From NCBI GenBank assembly GCA_902826795.1, contig CADEGD010000023.1, positions 6,539 through 64,571 on the forward strand: a stretch of 58,033 nucleotides of DNA, read 5' to 3'. The notes beneath the pieces are model-generated. The model had not been told where the DNA came from. It saw only the letters and a program-made list of their open reading frames with translations, and ran no database searches. This stretch comes from an uncultured Acidobacteriota bacterium. Lineage in GTDB: Bacteria; Acidobacteriota; Blastocatellia; Pyrinomonadales; Pyrinomonadaceae. Shown here piece by piece: positions 15,985 to 25,323 of this stretch (position 1 is its first letter; the number at the start of each line of letters is the position of its first letter). Made by a program: the position numbers and the translations under genes.

Positions 15985-16641
15985 CTATGCCTTAAGCCGA
16001 TCCATGAGTAACGCCTCCGCGAGGACGAGATCCCCGGGGTGCGTGATCTTAATGTTTCGCGAGCTGCCTTCGACGATCGCGATCGGGTGACCTAGTTTTT
16101 CGACCAAATAGCATTCGTCGGTGATGGATTCGTTTATCTCGACGTTCTCAAATGCTTTCCTCAGAAGCTCCGCTTTGAAAGCTTGCGGCGTTAAGGCCCG
16201 GCGAAGCTTATCGCGGTCGAGCGTATCCGCGATCTCACCGCCACCGATGGATTTGATGGTATCTGTGACGGGTGCGACGAGGCAAGCGGCTCCGGTTTCT
16301 TTGGCTTTCGCGATCGTTCGCTCGATCTCATCGACCGTAACCAGTGGACGAGCCCCGTCGTGTACGGCAACGATCTCGGTATCGACGGCGTTGAGGCCGT
16401 TGCGAACCGATCCGGCTCGGGTCAATCCGCCGGCGACAATCTTCACAACTTTTGAATATATGGAGAAATCGAACGAGGAGGCGAGCACTAGAACTATTGA
16501 ATCAACAGACGGGGCAGACTCAAAGCGTTCTATTGTGTGAACGATCACGGGCTTACCGCTGATCTCGAGGAATTGTTTGGGAATGTCCGATTTGAAACGC
16601 GATCCGGAACCGGCGGCGACGATGATCGCGGTCGTCTTCAT
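15985..16641 (-). CDS. ispD: 2-C-methyl-D-erythritol 4-phosphate cytidylyltransferase
   Basis: 218 residues with the IspD N-terminal nucleotide-binding signature [36 protein letters not shown] and [11 protein letters not shown]. It makes CDP-methylerythritol from CTP and MEP in the cytoplasm. Its ATG overlaps the stop of the YacL-like gene by four bases, and ispF follows 59 bp downstream, so the three genes probably form one transcript. Confidence 0.95.
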   Translation of the reverse strand: MKTTAIIVAAGSGSRFKSDIPKQFLEISGKPVIVHTIERFESAPSVDSIVLVLASSFDFSIYSKVVKIVAGGLTRAGSVRNGLNAVDTEIVAVHDGARPLVTVDEIERTIAKAKETGAACLVAPVTDTIKSIGGGEIADTLDRDKLRRALTPQAFKAELLRKAFENVEINESITDECYLVEKLGHPIAIVEGSSRNIKITHPGDLVLAEALLMDRLKA

Positions 16642-17789
16642 CGGGGAATTTCGACCTCTTCGATGATGGTGCGTTCACGCAGGTCGCGAGTGGCCTTGCG
16701 GAATCCCAGCGAGCGGGAATCGTGTACTGAGGCTCCGCTTTCGCCGTTCTCATCAACTTTTTCTTCCCATAGCCGCCCGAAGATCATCTTGCCGGCCGTA
16801 GTCTGAAGGACGCTGGTGACGGCAATATCGGCGGTCTTGCCGATCAACCGGCGAGCGTTGTCGATAACGACCATCGTACCGTCGTCCAGATACGCAACGC
16901 CCTGGTTATATTCCTTGCCTTCTTTCAGAACGAACACACGCATCGCCTCACCCGGCAGCACGACTGGCTTCAAGGCATTGGCGAGTTCATTGATATTGAG
17001 CACGATGACGCCGCGAAGCTGCGCAACCTTATTGAGATTAAAGTCGTTTGTGATGATGACGCCGTCGAGTTGCTTGGCGAGTTCGATCAGCTTGAGGTCG
17101 ACTTCCTTCACGCTCGGAAAGTCGTTTTCGAGTATCTGAATGTCGAGCTTCGTGTTATTCCGAAGACGCTGGAGCATATCTAGCCCACGTCGGCCGCGTT
17201 GACGTTTTGAGGAATCGGCTGAATCGGCAACCTGTTGAAGCTCGTTCAAAACGAAGGTCGGAATCACGAGCGTACCTGTCAAAAAGCCCGTCTCTGCGAT
17301 GTCAGCGATGCGTCCGTCGATGATCACGGAAGTATCGAGGATCTTATGATCGACCTTGAGCGTCTTATCAGAGAAGATGCCGCCGAGAACCGAGAGGTCA
17401 ATATACTCGCCCTTCGCGGCCCCGACCATTAGGCCGACGTAGCCCATAAACAGCGCTAACGAGATCGTAAGGAAGGTCTGAGTTTCGGCTGATACAGCGG
17501 CTTCTTTCTGGATCGAGATGAGTACGCCGATCAGAAATGCCCCGAGAATTCCGAGAATTGAGCCGATAGCGGCCCCGATAAGCGTCTTGAGCGACGCCTT
17601 GCGGACCCGCATTTCGAAAGCGATCATCGCGGCCGCGAGAACAGCGCCAAGAACAGCAGATACGATCCTTCGGGCGGTCAGATCCATTTCGCCGAGTTTG
17701 GTCGTATGCGCCAACGGGTTCAACACGAAGCCTACCGCCGCCAACAACAACACGAATCCAACTCTGGCTGTGAAGATATCTCTCCGCAT
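16638..17789 (-). CDS. YacL-like membrane protein with PIN and TRAM domains
   Basis: 383 residues. Four or so hydrophobic segments occupy the first 150 ([65 protein letters not shown]). A PIN domain follows ([41 protein letters not shown]) and then a C-terminal TRAM-like region ([20 protein letters not shown]). This is the PilT/PIN_YacL family found with ispD, ispF and radA. The PIN acids suggest nuclease activity at the membrane; the physiological role is unknown. Confidence 0.9.
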   Translation of the reverse strand: MRRDIFTARVGFVLLLAAVGFVLNPLAHTTKLGEMDLTARRIVSAVLGAVLAAAMIAFEMRVRKASLKTLIGAAIGSILGILGAFLIGVLISIQKEAAVSAETQTFLTISLALFMGYVGLMVGAAKGEYIDLSVLGGIFSDKTLKVDHKILDTSVIIDGRIADIAETGFLTGTLVIPTFVLNELQQVADSADSSKRQRGRRGLDMLQRLRNNTKLDIQILENDFPSVKEVDLKLIELAKQLDGVIITNDFNLNKVAQLRGVIVLNINELANALKPVVLPGEAMRVFVLKEGKEYNQGVAYLDDGTMVVIDNARRLIGKTADIAVTSVLQTTAGKMIFGRLWEEKVDENGESGASVHDSRSLGFRKATRDLRERTIIEEVEIPR

Positions 17790-17988
17790 TACGAAAATCT
17801 TAGCACGAAACTAATATGCCGCCGAAGTTCGGCCCTTTAAGCCCTTTTTGGCAACAAACTGTATAGCGTGGGAAACGCTTATTGAGTCATCGATTCCAAG
17901 TTCCCAAAGGTCGTCAACGTGCTGAATTGCCACAAGTTCGGGAAACGTTGGGCATTTGCTAGAATCGTCCGCAAAGCTGAGATCAAAA

Positions 17989-19356
17989 ATGGCGAAAGAT
18001 CCTCAATCCATTTACGTTTGTCAGAACTGCGGCCGTCAGGCCCGTAAGTGGATCGGGCAATGTCCCGATTGCGGTGAGTGGAACACTTATGTCGAAGAGA
18101 GGTTCCGTCCGTCAGCCGCTGCGGCAGTCGCCGCTGGTTCGAGATTTCGAGATGTTTCGCCCATCCAGTTTACGACGATCGAATCACAAGACGAATCTCG
18201 CACGTCAACCGGCATCGACGAGTTTAACCGCGTACTCGGTGGCGGCATCGTCGCAGGTTCGCTCGTGCTGATCGGCGGTTCGCCGGGCATTGGCAAGTCG
18301 ACGATCGTGCTGCAGGTCGCAAACAGCCTTAGCCGAGATGGACTGAAGGTGCTGTATGTCTCAGGTGAGGAATCGGAACGGCAGATAAAAATGCGAGGCG
18401 AGCGACTTGGAATCGCGGCTGACAATTTGTTTCTGCTGCCCGAAACGAATCTGCAATCGGTATTGGTCGAGACCGAAAAGCTGCGGCCGGACGTTGTCAT
18501 CGTCGACTCTATCCAGACGGTGTTCAGCGAGAAGATCGAATCGGCGCCCGGCAGCGTGTCACAAGTCCGCGATGTCGCGGGGCAGTTCATGATGTTCGCG
18601 AAGCAGACCGGAACGCCCGTTTTTCTGACTGGTCACGTGACGAAGGAAGGCTCGATCGCCGGGCCGAAGACGCTCGAACACATCGTGGATACGGTGCTGT
18701 ATTTCGAGGGTGACCGGCATCACAACCACCGGATCATCCGTGCTACGAAGAATCGCTTCGGAGCCGCAAATGAGATCGGAGTTTTCGAGATGACGAACGA
18801 AGGACTCGTTCCGGTCTCCAATCCGTCAGAGCTATTTCTGCAGGAACGGCCGGAGCACGCGACCGGATCTGTCGTGACGGTTTGCATGGAAGGTACGAGG
18901 CCGATGCTCGTCGAAGTGCAGGCGTTGGTAAGCGGAACGAAGTTCGGTTCGGGGCGGCGTATGGCTCAAGGGTTCGATCAGAACCGAGCTTCGCTGCTGA
19001 TCGCCGTGATAGAGAAACGGCTCGGATTTCAATTGGCCGGTGATGATGTTTTCCTTAACGTCGCGGGCGGAATGGAGATCGACGAACCGGCCGCCGACCT
19101 CGGCGTGATCGCGGCGATCGCATCAAGTTTCCGCAACATTCAAGTTCCGCCGGAAGTTGCGGTGTTCGGCGAAGTAGGGCTGACAGGCGAGGTCCGCGGC
19201 GTGCTGCAAGCTCAAACCCGTGCCCGTGAGGCCCAAACGCTAGGATTCAAGAAGCTTATTCTGCCGGAATCGAACAGGAAAGGGCTTGAGAAACTCCTCG
19301 GCATCCGCGTCGTCGGCGTGAGAAATCTTGAAGAGGCGATGGAGGCGATATTTTAG
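17989..19356 (+). CDS. radA: DNA repair protein RadA/Sms
   Basis: About 455 residues from the ATG at 17989; an upstream TTG at 17956 would add 11 residues of non-conserved sequence. Domain order: a four-Cys zinc finger (CQNCGRQARKWIGQCPDCG); a RecA-like ATPase core with Walker A GGSPGIGKST and Walker B DVVIVDSIQT; the RadA-specific motif KNRFG; and a C-terminal Lon-like domain (GGMEIDEPAADLGVIAAI). It promotes branch migration and repair of recombination intermediates. It is divergent from the YacL-IspD-IspF operon with a 200-bp spacer. Confidence 0.96.
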   Translation: MAKDPQSIYVCQNCGRQARKWIGQCPDCGEWNTYVEERFRPSAAAAVAAGSRFRDVSPIQFTTIESQDESRTSTGIDEFNRVLGGGIVAGSLVLIGGSPGIGKSTIVLQVANSLSRDGLKVLYVSGEESERQIKMRGERLGIAADNLFLLPETNLQSVLVETEKLRPDVVIVDSIQTVFSEKIESAPGSVSQVRDVAGQFMMFAKQTGTPVFLTGHVTKEGSIAGPKTLEHIVDTVLYFEGDRHHNHRIIRATKNRFGAANEIGVFEMTNEGLVPVSNPSELFLQERPEHATGSVVTVCMEGTRPMLVEVQALVSGTKFGSGRRMAQGFDQNRASLLIAVIEKRLGFQLAGDDVFLNVAGGMEIDEPAADLGVIAAIASSFRNIQVPPEVAVFGEVGLTGEVRGVLQAQTRAREAQTLGFKKLILPESNRKGLEKLLGIRVVGVRNLEEAMEAIF

Positions 19357-19359
19357 GCA

Positions 19360-20802
19360 ATGAGCAAGACGATACTGACGGACGGTGATGAAGGCGTCCG
19401 GCTGATAATCAAGGAAGGTAAAGAGAAACGATCTGAAGCGACTGGACGGTCGCCTATCCATGTCGTTTACGGCGGAGCGGATCGGTTCTCGATAGATACG
19501 CCGCGGAAATTCGGGCGGGTCGCACTTGATTCGATAAGAACCTACGCTCCCAATCTTGCCGCGTTTGCTAAAGCATTCGAGTTCACCGGTGCAGAACAGT
19601 TGCCGACGCTTCCGAAGGCAGTCAAGGAGTTGGAAGGGGCGTTAAAGACCGATCCGAACAAGATCAGGAAGAAGGATAAAGCGGCGTGGTTTGCGTGGGC
19701 CGTTCATCAGAAAACGATTGAGAAGCTCAGACGCGAACCGATCGAAGACTTCCGCATCGATTTCGAGGACGGGTACGGATTTCGCTCTGAAGAGGAAGAG
19801 GACGGCCACGCCGTCGCTGCGGCAACCGAACTCGCGAATGCGCTAAAGAAGCGAAAAACGACTGAATTCGCGGGCTTTCGCATCAAGTCGCTAGCACCGG
19901 AAACGTACGGACGGGCAATCCGAACGCTCGAGATGTTTCTGACGACGCTGCTCGATCAAACCAGCGGAAAGTTGCCGGAGAACTTCGTCGTCACGCTGCC
20001 CAAGGTTACCGAAGCGAAGCAGGTAAAGGACCTCGCCCGCCGGCTTTCGAAGATAGAGAAAGACCGCAAGGTCAAGAAAGATTCGATCGGGATCGAGTTG
20101 ATGATCGAAACGCCGGAAGCGATCTACGACAAGCGTGGACGCGTTGCTATTCCCGGCTTGATCAAGGCCGCTCGCGGACGGTGCAAGTCCGTACATTTCG
20201 GAGCTTATGATTACACCGCTGCTCTCGGGATCTCGGCATCATTTCAGGATATTCGTCATCCAGCATGTACGTTTGCGAGATCGACTATCCAAGCCGCTTG
20301 TTCCGGCCTCGGTGTTCGTGTTGTCGATTCGGTCACGACGCTGATGCCGGTTCCGGTTCATCGAAATGAAGACCTCACCGAGTTACAAAAGGCGCAGAAT
20401 AAACAAGCCGTCTACGCGGGATGGCTCAGGCATTTTCAAAACGTTTCAGCGTCGATGGCGGATGGTTTTTACCAAAGCTGGGATCTGCATCCGAACCAAC
20501 TTGTCGCAAGATACGCGGCAGTTTATTCCTTTTTCTTGACTGAAATGGATGCTCAAGCGGCACGGTTGAAGACGTTTCTAGGTAAGGCGACTCAGGCGAG
20601 TTTGACTGGTAATACGTTCGATGACGCCGCGTCGGCCCAAGGAATCGTCAATTTCTTTCGCCGCGGTTTGGATTGCGGAGCGTTCAGCGAAGACGATGTG
20701 AAAAAGGCGACGGGGATCGATCCGACTCAGCTCGCGATGAGCTTCGCGGAGATCTCGGCTAGCCTGAAAAAAAGAAAGAGCCGGGCGACCGCCCGACTCT
20801 AA
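19360..20802 (+). CDS. HpcH/HpaI aldolase-like protein (DUF6986-like)
   Basis: 480 residues, three bases after radA and so likely co-transcribed. The motif DFRIDFEDGYGFRSEEEED, with its two acidic metal-binding candidates, and IGIELMIETPEAIYDKRG recall CitE/HpcH-type (beta/alpha)8 aldolases. HFGAYDYTAALGI resembles the aldolase loop holding an Asp. I recall this pattern from a family of uncharacterised proteins similar to DUF6986. The reaction is unknown; C-C bond cleavage of a keto acid or CoA ester is an inference from the fold. Its last codons lie inside a terminator hairpin serving the convergent gene. Confidence 0.7.
   Translation: MSKTILTDGDEGVRLIIKEGKEKRSEATGRSPIHVVYGGADRFSIDTPRKFGRVALDSIRTYAPNLAAFAKAFEFTGAEQLPTLPKAVKELEGALKTDPNKIRKKDKAAWFAWAVHQKTIEKLRREPIEDFRIDFEDGYGFRSEEEEDGHAVAAATELANALKKRKTTEFAGFRIKSLAPETYGRAIRTLEMFLTTLLDQTSGKLPENFVVTLPKVTEAKQVKDLARRLSKIEKDRKVKKDSIGIELMIETPEAIYDKRGRVAIPGLIKAARGRCKSVHFGAYDYTAALGISASFQDIRHPACTFARSTIQAACSGLGVRVVDSVTTLMPVPVHRNEDLTELQKAQNKQAVYAGWLRHFQNVSASMADGFYQSWDLHPNQLVARYAAVYSFFLTEMDAQAARLKTFLGKATQASLTGNTFDDAASAQGIVNFFRRGLDCGAFSEDDVKKATGIDPTQLAMSFAEISASLKKRKSRATARL
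20767..20800 (-). terminator. Rho-independent terminator of the bacilliredoxin gene
   Basis: A hairpin at 20777-20800 (AGAGCCGGGC and GCCCGACTCT, one mismatch, loop GACC) is followed on the minus strand by seven T residues (20767-20773). It lies entirely within the 3' end of the convergent aldolase-like gene, so the two genes share these bases. Confidence 0.75.
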
Positions 20803-20823
20803 ATGAAATAACTCGATCACGAG

Positions 20824-21267
20824 CTAGTTATTCGCCGCTTCCGACTTTCCGCAGTGAGCCTGAAAAGCTCCGAGCAGAGCTTCGGCGATCATCTGCGGCG
20901 GACGTCCTTCGAGGTCGCGTCGTTCGAACATCTGTACAAGCTGTCCGTTCTTTAAAAACCCGATGGACGGTGACGACGGCGCGTAGCCGGTAAAGTAATC
21001 GCGGGCGACGTCGGTTGCGTCGATGTCGGCACCGGCGAATACGGTGATCGTTTTGTCAGGAGCGGCCTCGGCGTGTTGAAGCGCCATCGCGATTCCCGGA
21101 CGAACTCCACCTGCGGCACATCCGCAAACCGAGTTAACCACGACCATTACGGTTCCATCGGTATTCTCGACAGCTTCCTTAACAGCCTCCGGCGTCTTCG
21201 TTTCTTCGAACCCGAGATTTGCCAGTTCGGCCCGCATTCCGTGGATCATTATTTCAGGATATGGCAT
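20824..21267 (-). CDS. BrxA/BrxB-family bacilliredoxin
   Basis: 147 residues with the YphP/YqiW family CGC active site in VVNSVCGCAAGGVRPG. The N-terminus PYPEIMIHGMRAELANLGF and the segment FTGYAPSSPSIGFLKNG are also typical. Characterised members remove bacillithiol from oxidised proteins; whether this organism makes bacillithiol is not shown here. Single gene with its own terminator, divergent from the CYTH gene. Confidence 0.93.
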   Translation of the reverse strand: MPYPEIMIHGMRAELANLGFEETKTPEAVKEAVENTDGTVMVVVNSVCGCAAGGVRPGIAMALQHAEAAPDKTITVFAGADIDATDVARDYFTGYAPSSPSIGFLKNGQLVQMFERRDLEGRPPQMIAEALLGAFQAHCGKSEAANN

Positions 21268-21370
21268 AAGAATTATTCCTCTGTTTTGTGATCAGTGAAA
21301 TCCTGACCTTTTTTTCAAGTATCGGATAGCGTGGTTGGTTCGTCAAGCCTATGTCGACCGGAGAAGGAAG

Positions 21371-21476
21371 TTTCACGCCAAGACGCAGAGCACGCAAAGA
21401 AGTTGAATTTGTTACGAAGGGACGTTGAGTTGTAAACGCACGTCGCTTTGCGACCTTGGCGACTTCACGTGAACTT
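21371..21476. repeat. Intergenic imperfect palindrome, 'CGCCAAG' type
   Basis: The left arm from 21371 contains CACGCCAAGACGCAGAGCAC and then GCAAAG. The right arm (21441-21476) read in reverse gives CGCCAAGGTCGCAAAG with related spacing. It occupies the middle of the 265-bp divergent spacer between the bacilliredoxin and CYTH genes. The arms agree only in blocks, so any hairpin would be interrupted. Confidence 0.6.
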
Positions 21477-21532
21477 CCGCCGTTTGCAGGGACGATGTTA
21501 TTTGCCTAAACTCTGCTTTTGACCGCTGACAA

Positions 21533-22117
21533 ATGACGATCGAAACCGAGAAAAAATATAGGCTCAGCCCGAGGCGATCGGACGAGATCACCAATCGCCT
21601 GATCGAGCTCAAAGCTGATTTTCGCAAGGAAGTCTTCGAGGTGAATTATCAACACCGAGGTGGCCAGATGGACGAACGTGGTGCGACGCTTCGCTTGCGC
21701 AAGATCGGCGATTTCACGGTGTTAACCTATAAAGAAAAGATCAAGACTGCGGACGGATCTAAGCAGCGGCTTGAGTATGAAACGTCGGTTTCGGACGTTG
21801 ACGCAATGGAAAAGATCATCGAACGCCTCGGGTATCGCCTGACCGCGGTTTACGAAAAGCGTCGAAAGTATTGGCACCTCGGGAACGTAGAGGTCGTGCT
21901 TGACGAGCTTCCGTTTGGCCACTTTATGGAGATCGAGGGAACGCTCGACGAGATCGAAAAGGCCGAGACGCTTCTGGGTTTGCTGGAACTCGAGCGGGAA
22001 CCTCGCGGATATCCGCGTCTCACCATCAAATACGGCAAGATGATCGACGGGATCGCCGAGGCAAAATTCGAGCGAAAGACGGCGCCTCAAGCTCCGATGT
22101 CGGTGCCGACAAAGTAA
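21533..22117 (+). CDS. CYTH-domain phosphohydrolase / class IV adenylate cyclase-like protein
   Basis: 194 residues starting with the ExExK motif of the CYTH superfamily (MTIETEKKYRL). GATLRLRKIG, VLTYKEKIK, YEKRRKYW, VVLDELPFGHFMEIEG and LTIKYG follow, giving the alternating acidic and basic strands of the triphosphate tunnel fold. Members hydrolyse inorganic or thiamine triphosphate or make cAMP. Placement against polyphosphate kinase favours triphosphate metabolism but does not prove it. Its last 31 bases overlap the 3' end of ppk on the opposite strand. Confidence 0.88.
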   Translation: MTIETEKKYRLSPRRSDEITNRLIELKADFRKEVFEVNYQHRGGQMDERGATLRLRKIGDFTVLTYKEKIKTADGSKQRLEYETSVSDVDAMEKIIERLGYRLTAVYEKRRKYWHLGNVEVVLDELPFGHFMEIEGTLDEIEKAETLLGLLELEREPRGYPRLTIKYGKMIDGIAEAKFERKTAPQAPMSVPTK

Positions 22118-24219
22118 AGCTGAGCATCGAAAGGTGCCGATCCGCTCGGGACCTTTTGATACGTTCCATCGGCTTTTAAAACGCGAGCGTTCACCGTGTC
22201 CCTCAGATAAGACCCCAAAATCTCATCACGCAGATATTCGCGAATGTCCGGATCGAGTATCGGCACAACGACCTCGACTCGCCTGTCGAGATTTCGCTGC
22301 ATCCAGTCCGCGCTGCCGATGTATATTTCTTCGCCTTCGTCCGCGTTCGCGAAATAGAAGATACGGCTGTGTTCGAGAAAGCGGCCCACAACGGATCGAA
22401 CCCGAATATTCTCGGAAAGCCCAGCCACTCCCGGGCGAAGCGCGCAGACGCCGCGGATGATTAGTTCGACCTGAACTCCGGCAGCCGACGCGGCATAAAG
22501 CTCTTCGATAAGGTCACCGTCGGTAAGACTATTTGTCTTAATGATGATCTTTGCCGGTTTTTCCGCCGATGCATTTGCCGACTCTCTGCGGATCAGATCG
22601 ACCAACCTTTCTCGCAGATTTACCGGGGCGACTAGCAGGCGCTCATAGTCGGTCTGTTGCGAGTATCCGGTCAGGAAATTAAAGAGGCTCGTGGCGTCGT
22701 CACCGATCGCTTCGTCTGAAGTCAGCAATCCGATATCGGTGTATTGACGCGCAGTCGAAGGGTTGTAGTTGCCGGTCGCGATGTGAACGTATCGCGCGAG
22801 GCGGTCGCCCTCGCGGCGAATTACGAGCAATACCTTTGAATGTGTCTTCAGCGAGCTGATGCCGTAAACGACGTGGACGCCTTCGTTCTCAAGCCGCCGA
22901 GCCCATTCGATGTTGTTCTCTTCATCGAATCTCGCTTTTAGCTCGACGAGCGCCGTTACCTGTTTTCCCATCTGACTCGCGCGGATAAGCGAGCGGACGA
23001 TCGGCGAATCTTTGCCCGTTCGATACAGACAGATCTTGATGGCCTGCACGCGCGGGTCTTCGGCCGCTTGTGCAATAAAATCGGTGACTGCCGAGAATGC
23101 GGTGTAAGGATGATGAAGAAGTACATCCTGCTTCTTGAGCGTCTCGAAGATATTCTTTTTCTCAAGCAGCGCCGCCGGATGAACAAGCGGTATCGGCTTA
23201 TCTTTCAACGCCGGCTGATCGAGCGAATAAAGCTGCATCAGATCTGAGATATCAAGAAAACCGTCGATCTTGTAGATATCGTCGTCGCCCAGTCCGATTC
23301 CGGTACCGAGCAGTTTCAACATCTTGTCCGGCATCTTTGCGTCGACCTCAAGCCGGACCGGAAATCGAAATCTTCGTCGCTGAAGTTCCGTCTCGAGCGT
23401 ACGCATCAGATCGCCGGCTTCGTCTTCGCGGATCTCGATATCGGCATCGCGTGTAACACGAAACAAAAAGCCCTCGCTCACCTTCATGTTCGGAAAAAGA
23501 TGATGAGCGTTCGCCGCGATCACTTCCTCAAGCAACGCGAACCGCTTGCCGTCAACTATCGGGATCAGCCGCGGCACCGTGGGCGGCAGCTTGATACGTG
23601 CGAACCGCTTTTGTCGAAAGAGGTGCTTGAGGTTTTTTTGCGTGACCGTGCGGTTCGGTTCGATAAAAAGGCCAAGGTTAAGGCTGAGGTTCGAGATATA
23701 TGGAAACGGATGGCTCGAATCGACCGACTGAGGCGTCAGGATCGGGAAGATATTGTCACGGAAAAATTTATCGAGCTTCTTCTTCTCTTTCGCGTTTAGA
23801 AACTTGTAAGCCTCGATCGTAATGCCCGCTTTCTCGAGCGACGGGAAAACTACATCGGCAAGGTAGTCCGCCTGTTTCAGCAGCATCGGCCGCAGACGAT
23901 TGCGAAGCTGCTTTAGCTGTTCAGTAGGCGATAGGCCGTCAGGCGAGAGTTCGCCGACTCCCTCTTCGACCTGCTCCTTAATTCCCGACACGCGGATCAT
24001 AAAGAACTCGTCGAGGTTGGACGAAAAGATCGACAGAAACTTCAGTCGCTCGAGCACGGGCAGATTCTCATCCATCGCCTCTTCCAAAACACGCCTATCA
24101 AACTCAAGCCACGACACCTCGCGGTTGAAAAGCCGCGGTATCGGCTCCGGAATAACTGGTTTGGGTGTTGCGGGCTTTCGCAGCTTTCGCTTTGCGGGCA
24201 TCGCGGGTGTTTGGACCAT
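22087..24219 (-). CDS. ppk: Polyphosphate kinase 1
   Basis: 710 residues, full length. The order is N-domain (NREVSWLEFDRRVLEEA, NLDEFFMIRVSGI), head domain, then two phospholipase-D-like C-domains. One contains KTHSKVLLVIRR and the other the autophosphorylated His in VHIATGNYNPSTARQYTDIG. It reversibly polymerises ATP gamma-phosphate into polyphosphate. A TATACT hexamer 14 bp upstream of the ATG gives a possible promoter with a very short leader. It converges with, and overlaps, the CYTH gene. Confidence 0.97.
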   Translation of the reverse strand: MVQTPAMPAKRKLRKPATPKPVIPEPIPRLFNREVSWLEFDRRVLEEAMDENLPVLERLKFLSIFSSNLDEFFMIRVSGIKEQVEEGVGELSPDGLSPTEQLKQLRNRLRPMLLKQADYLADVVFPSLEKAGITIEAYKFLNAKEKKKLDKFFRDNIFPILTPQSVDSSHPFPYISNLSLNLGLFIEPNRTVTQKNLKHLFRQKRFARIKLPPTVPRLIPIVDGKRFALLEEVIAANAHHLFPNMKVSEGFLFRVTRDADIEIREDEAGDLMRTLETELQRRRFRFPVRLEVDAKMPDKMLKLLGTGIGLGDDDIYKIDGFLDISDLMQLYSLDQPALKDKPIPLVHPAALLEKKNIFETLKKQDVLLHHPYTAFSAVTDFIAQAAEDPRVQAIKICLYRTGKDSPIVRSLIRASQMGKQVTALVELKARFDEENNIEWARRLENEGVHVVYGISSLKTHSKVLLVIRREGDRLARYVHIATGNYNPSTARQYTDIGLLTSDEAIGDDATSLFNFLTGYSQQTDYERLLVAPVNLRERLVDLIRRESANASAEKPAKIIIKTNSLTDGDLIEELYAASAAGVQVELIIRGVCALRPGVAGLSENIRVRSVVGRFLEHSRIFYFANADEGEEIYIGSADWMQRNLDRRVEVVVPILDPDIREYLRDEILGSYLRDTVNARVLKADGTYQKVPSGSAPFDAQLYFVGTDIGA

Positions 24220-24227
24220 ATATGACG

Positions 24228-24242
24228 CTTTTAGTATAAAAG
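24228..24242 (-). promoter_or_regulatory. Candidate -10 region/palindrome upstream of ppk
   Basis: CTTTTA and TAAAAG flank GTA, a six-pair palindrome. On the minus strand it includes TATACT (24238-24233), a good -10 hexamer, ending 14 bp before the ppk ATG. No matching -35 is clear. The symmetry could be an operator. Confidence 0.4.
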
Positions 24243-24272
24243 ACGGCGTCCGCAGTCCATGTTAAATCTATG

Positions 24273-24821
24273 TTACGGCAGGATGGTGACTTTTGCACCA
24301 ACCGGTATGGCTTCGAATAGCTCGGTCATCTCGTCGTTGTCGAGAGCGACGCAACCGTCGGTCCAGTCTGACGCCGTGCCGCCGCCGTGGATGTAGATCT
24401 CGCCGCCGAGCTTGGTTTTCTGCAGCGGCATTCGCTGTTCGGCGATCGCAGCGATGATCTCGTCGTGCTCCTCTTTGGTTATCAGACCTTCTTTGAGTCC
24501 GCGTATAGCGTCTTCGCGGCCCGGATAGCTAACGCCGAGCGAGAGGTGAAAGCGGCTCTCGGGGTTTTTCGTGAATACATAGAAGTCACCCTCGGGCGTT
24601 CGGCCGTCGCCTTCGGTTTCTTTGTCATTCTTTGGATCGAAACCGAGCACCATTTGATACGACTTGATCTTTGTGTCGCCGTCGAAAACAGTGAGTGTAC
24701 GTTCGCTTTTGCTGATAACGAGACGCGGCTGTTGTAGATCTTTCATTGGCGCGGATGCTTGAGTGTGGAGGGTTGAGTCGAGAGCGATCAGGGTGATTAG
24801 AAGAAGCAGTGCTTTAGTCAC
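24273..24821 (-). CDS. L,D-transpeptidase (YkuD family), secreted
   Basis: 182 residues starting at a GTG codon (24821), with a signal peptide (LLLLITLIALDSTLHTQASA). The catalytic domain begins at LVISKSERTLTVFDG. It ends with the active-site pattern IHGGGTASDWTDGCVAL, containing the conserved His and the Cys nucleophile. These enzymes make 3-3 peptidoglycan cross-links or attach lipoproteins to peptidoglycan in the periplasm. Alone between ppk and tsaE on the same strand, 53 bp before ppk. Confidence 0.88.
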   Translation of the reverse strand: MTKALLLLITLIALDSTLHTQASAPMKDLQQPRLVISKSERTLTVFDGDTKIKSYQMVLGFDPKNDKETEGDGRTPEGDFYVFTKNPESRFHLSLGVSYPGREDAIRGLKEGLITKEEHDEIIAAIAEQRMPLQKTKLGGEIYIHGGGTASDWTDGCVALDNDEMTELFEAIPVGAKVTILP

Positions 24822-24855
24822 GGAGTTCTCTATGTAATTGCGTTTCTTCCAGTCG

Positions 24856-25323
24856 CTATGGAGACACTTTCCCCAACGGTTGTGTTTCTGCCTTGCATAC
24901 TATATCTACCGTTCGACGGTCATCTCCGTCGCCCGCGATCGATATTTCGATGATACTCCCGGAGTGAGAAAAGCTACGAAGTTTTTCGGACCACTCGATG
25001 ATCACGACGCTGCTTTCTTCGGCAAGAATCTCGTCCAGACCGACGGCGGATGCTGCGTCTGAGTTCTCGTTAAGCCGCCAGAGGTCAATATGATAAACGT
25101 CGGCAGTGGGCGTTCGATAGAGATTGACGAGCGTAAAACTCGGACTCGTGACCTCATCGATATCAAAATCGAGCGCGTTCAGAATGCCTTTGGTAAGCAG
25201 CGTTTTGCCCGCTCCAAGACCGCCTTTCAACAGATACACATCACCGGTACGAATCTGCGCTCCGATACGCTCGCCGAGAGCGAACGTGTCGTCCGGTGTT
25301 TCGCAGGTGTAGTTTCCCGTCAT
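24856..25323 (-). CDS. tsaE: tRNA threonylcarbamoyladenosine biosynthesis ATPase TsaE
   Basis: 155 residues from the ATG at 25323, which overlaps the preceding stop as ATGA. The frame stays open 62 codons further upstream, but that part is antisense-like sequence inside the NTF2-like gene and is not conserved TsaE. Landmarks: GDVYLLKGGLGAGKTLLTKG (Walker A), TSPSFTLVNLY, and YHIDLWRL with the Walker B-like Asp. It provides the ATPase for t6A37 synthesis with TsaB/D. Its neighbour nnrDE repeats the nnr-tsaE pairing seen in many bacteria. Confidence 0.94.
   Translation of the reverse strand: MTGNYTCETPDDTFALGERIGAQIRTGDVYLLKGGLGAGKTLLTKGILNALDFDIDEVTSPSFTLVNLYRTPTADVYHIDLWRLNENSDAASAVGLDEILAEESSVVIIEWSEKLRSFSHSGSIIEISIAGDGDDRRTVDIVCKAETQPLGKVSP

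Noticed and set aside
17811..17933. 40-codon minus-strand frame between yacL and radA starting at GTG
   Set aside because: It gives a protein-like sequence ending GLKGRTSAAY, but there is no ATG or ribosome-binding site and no family I recognise. Could be a remnant; not enough to call a gene.
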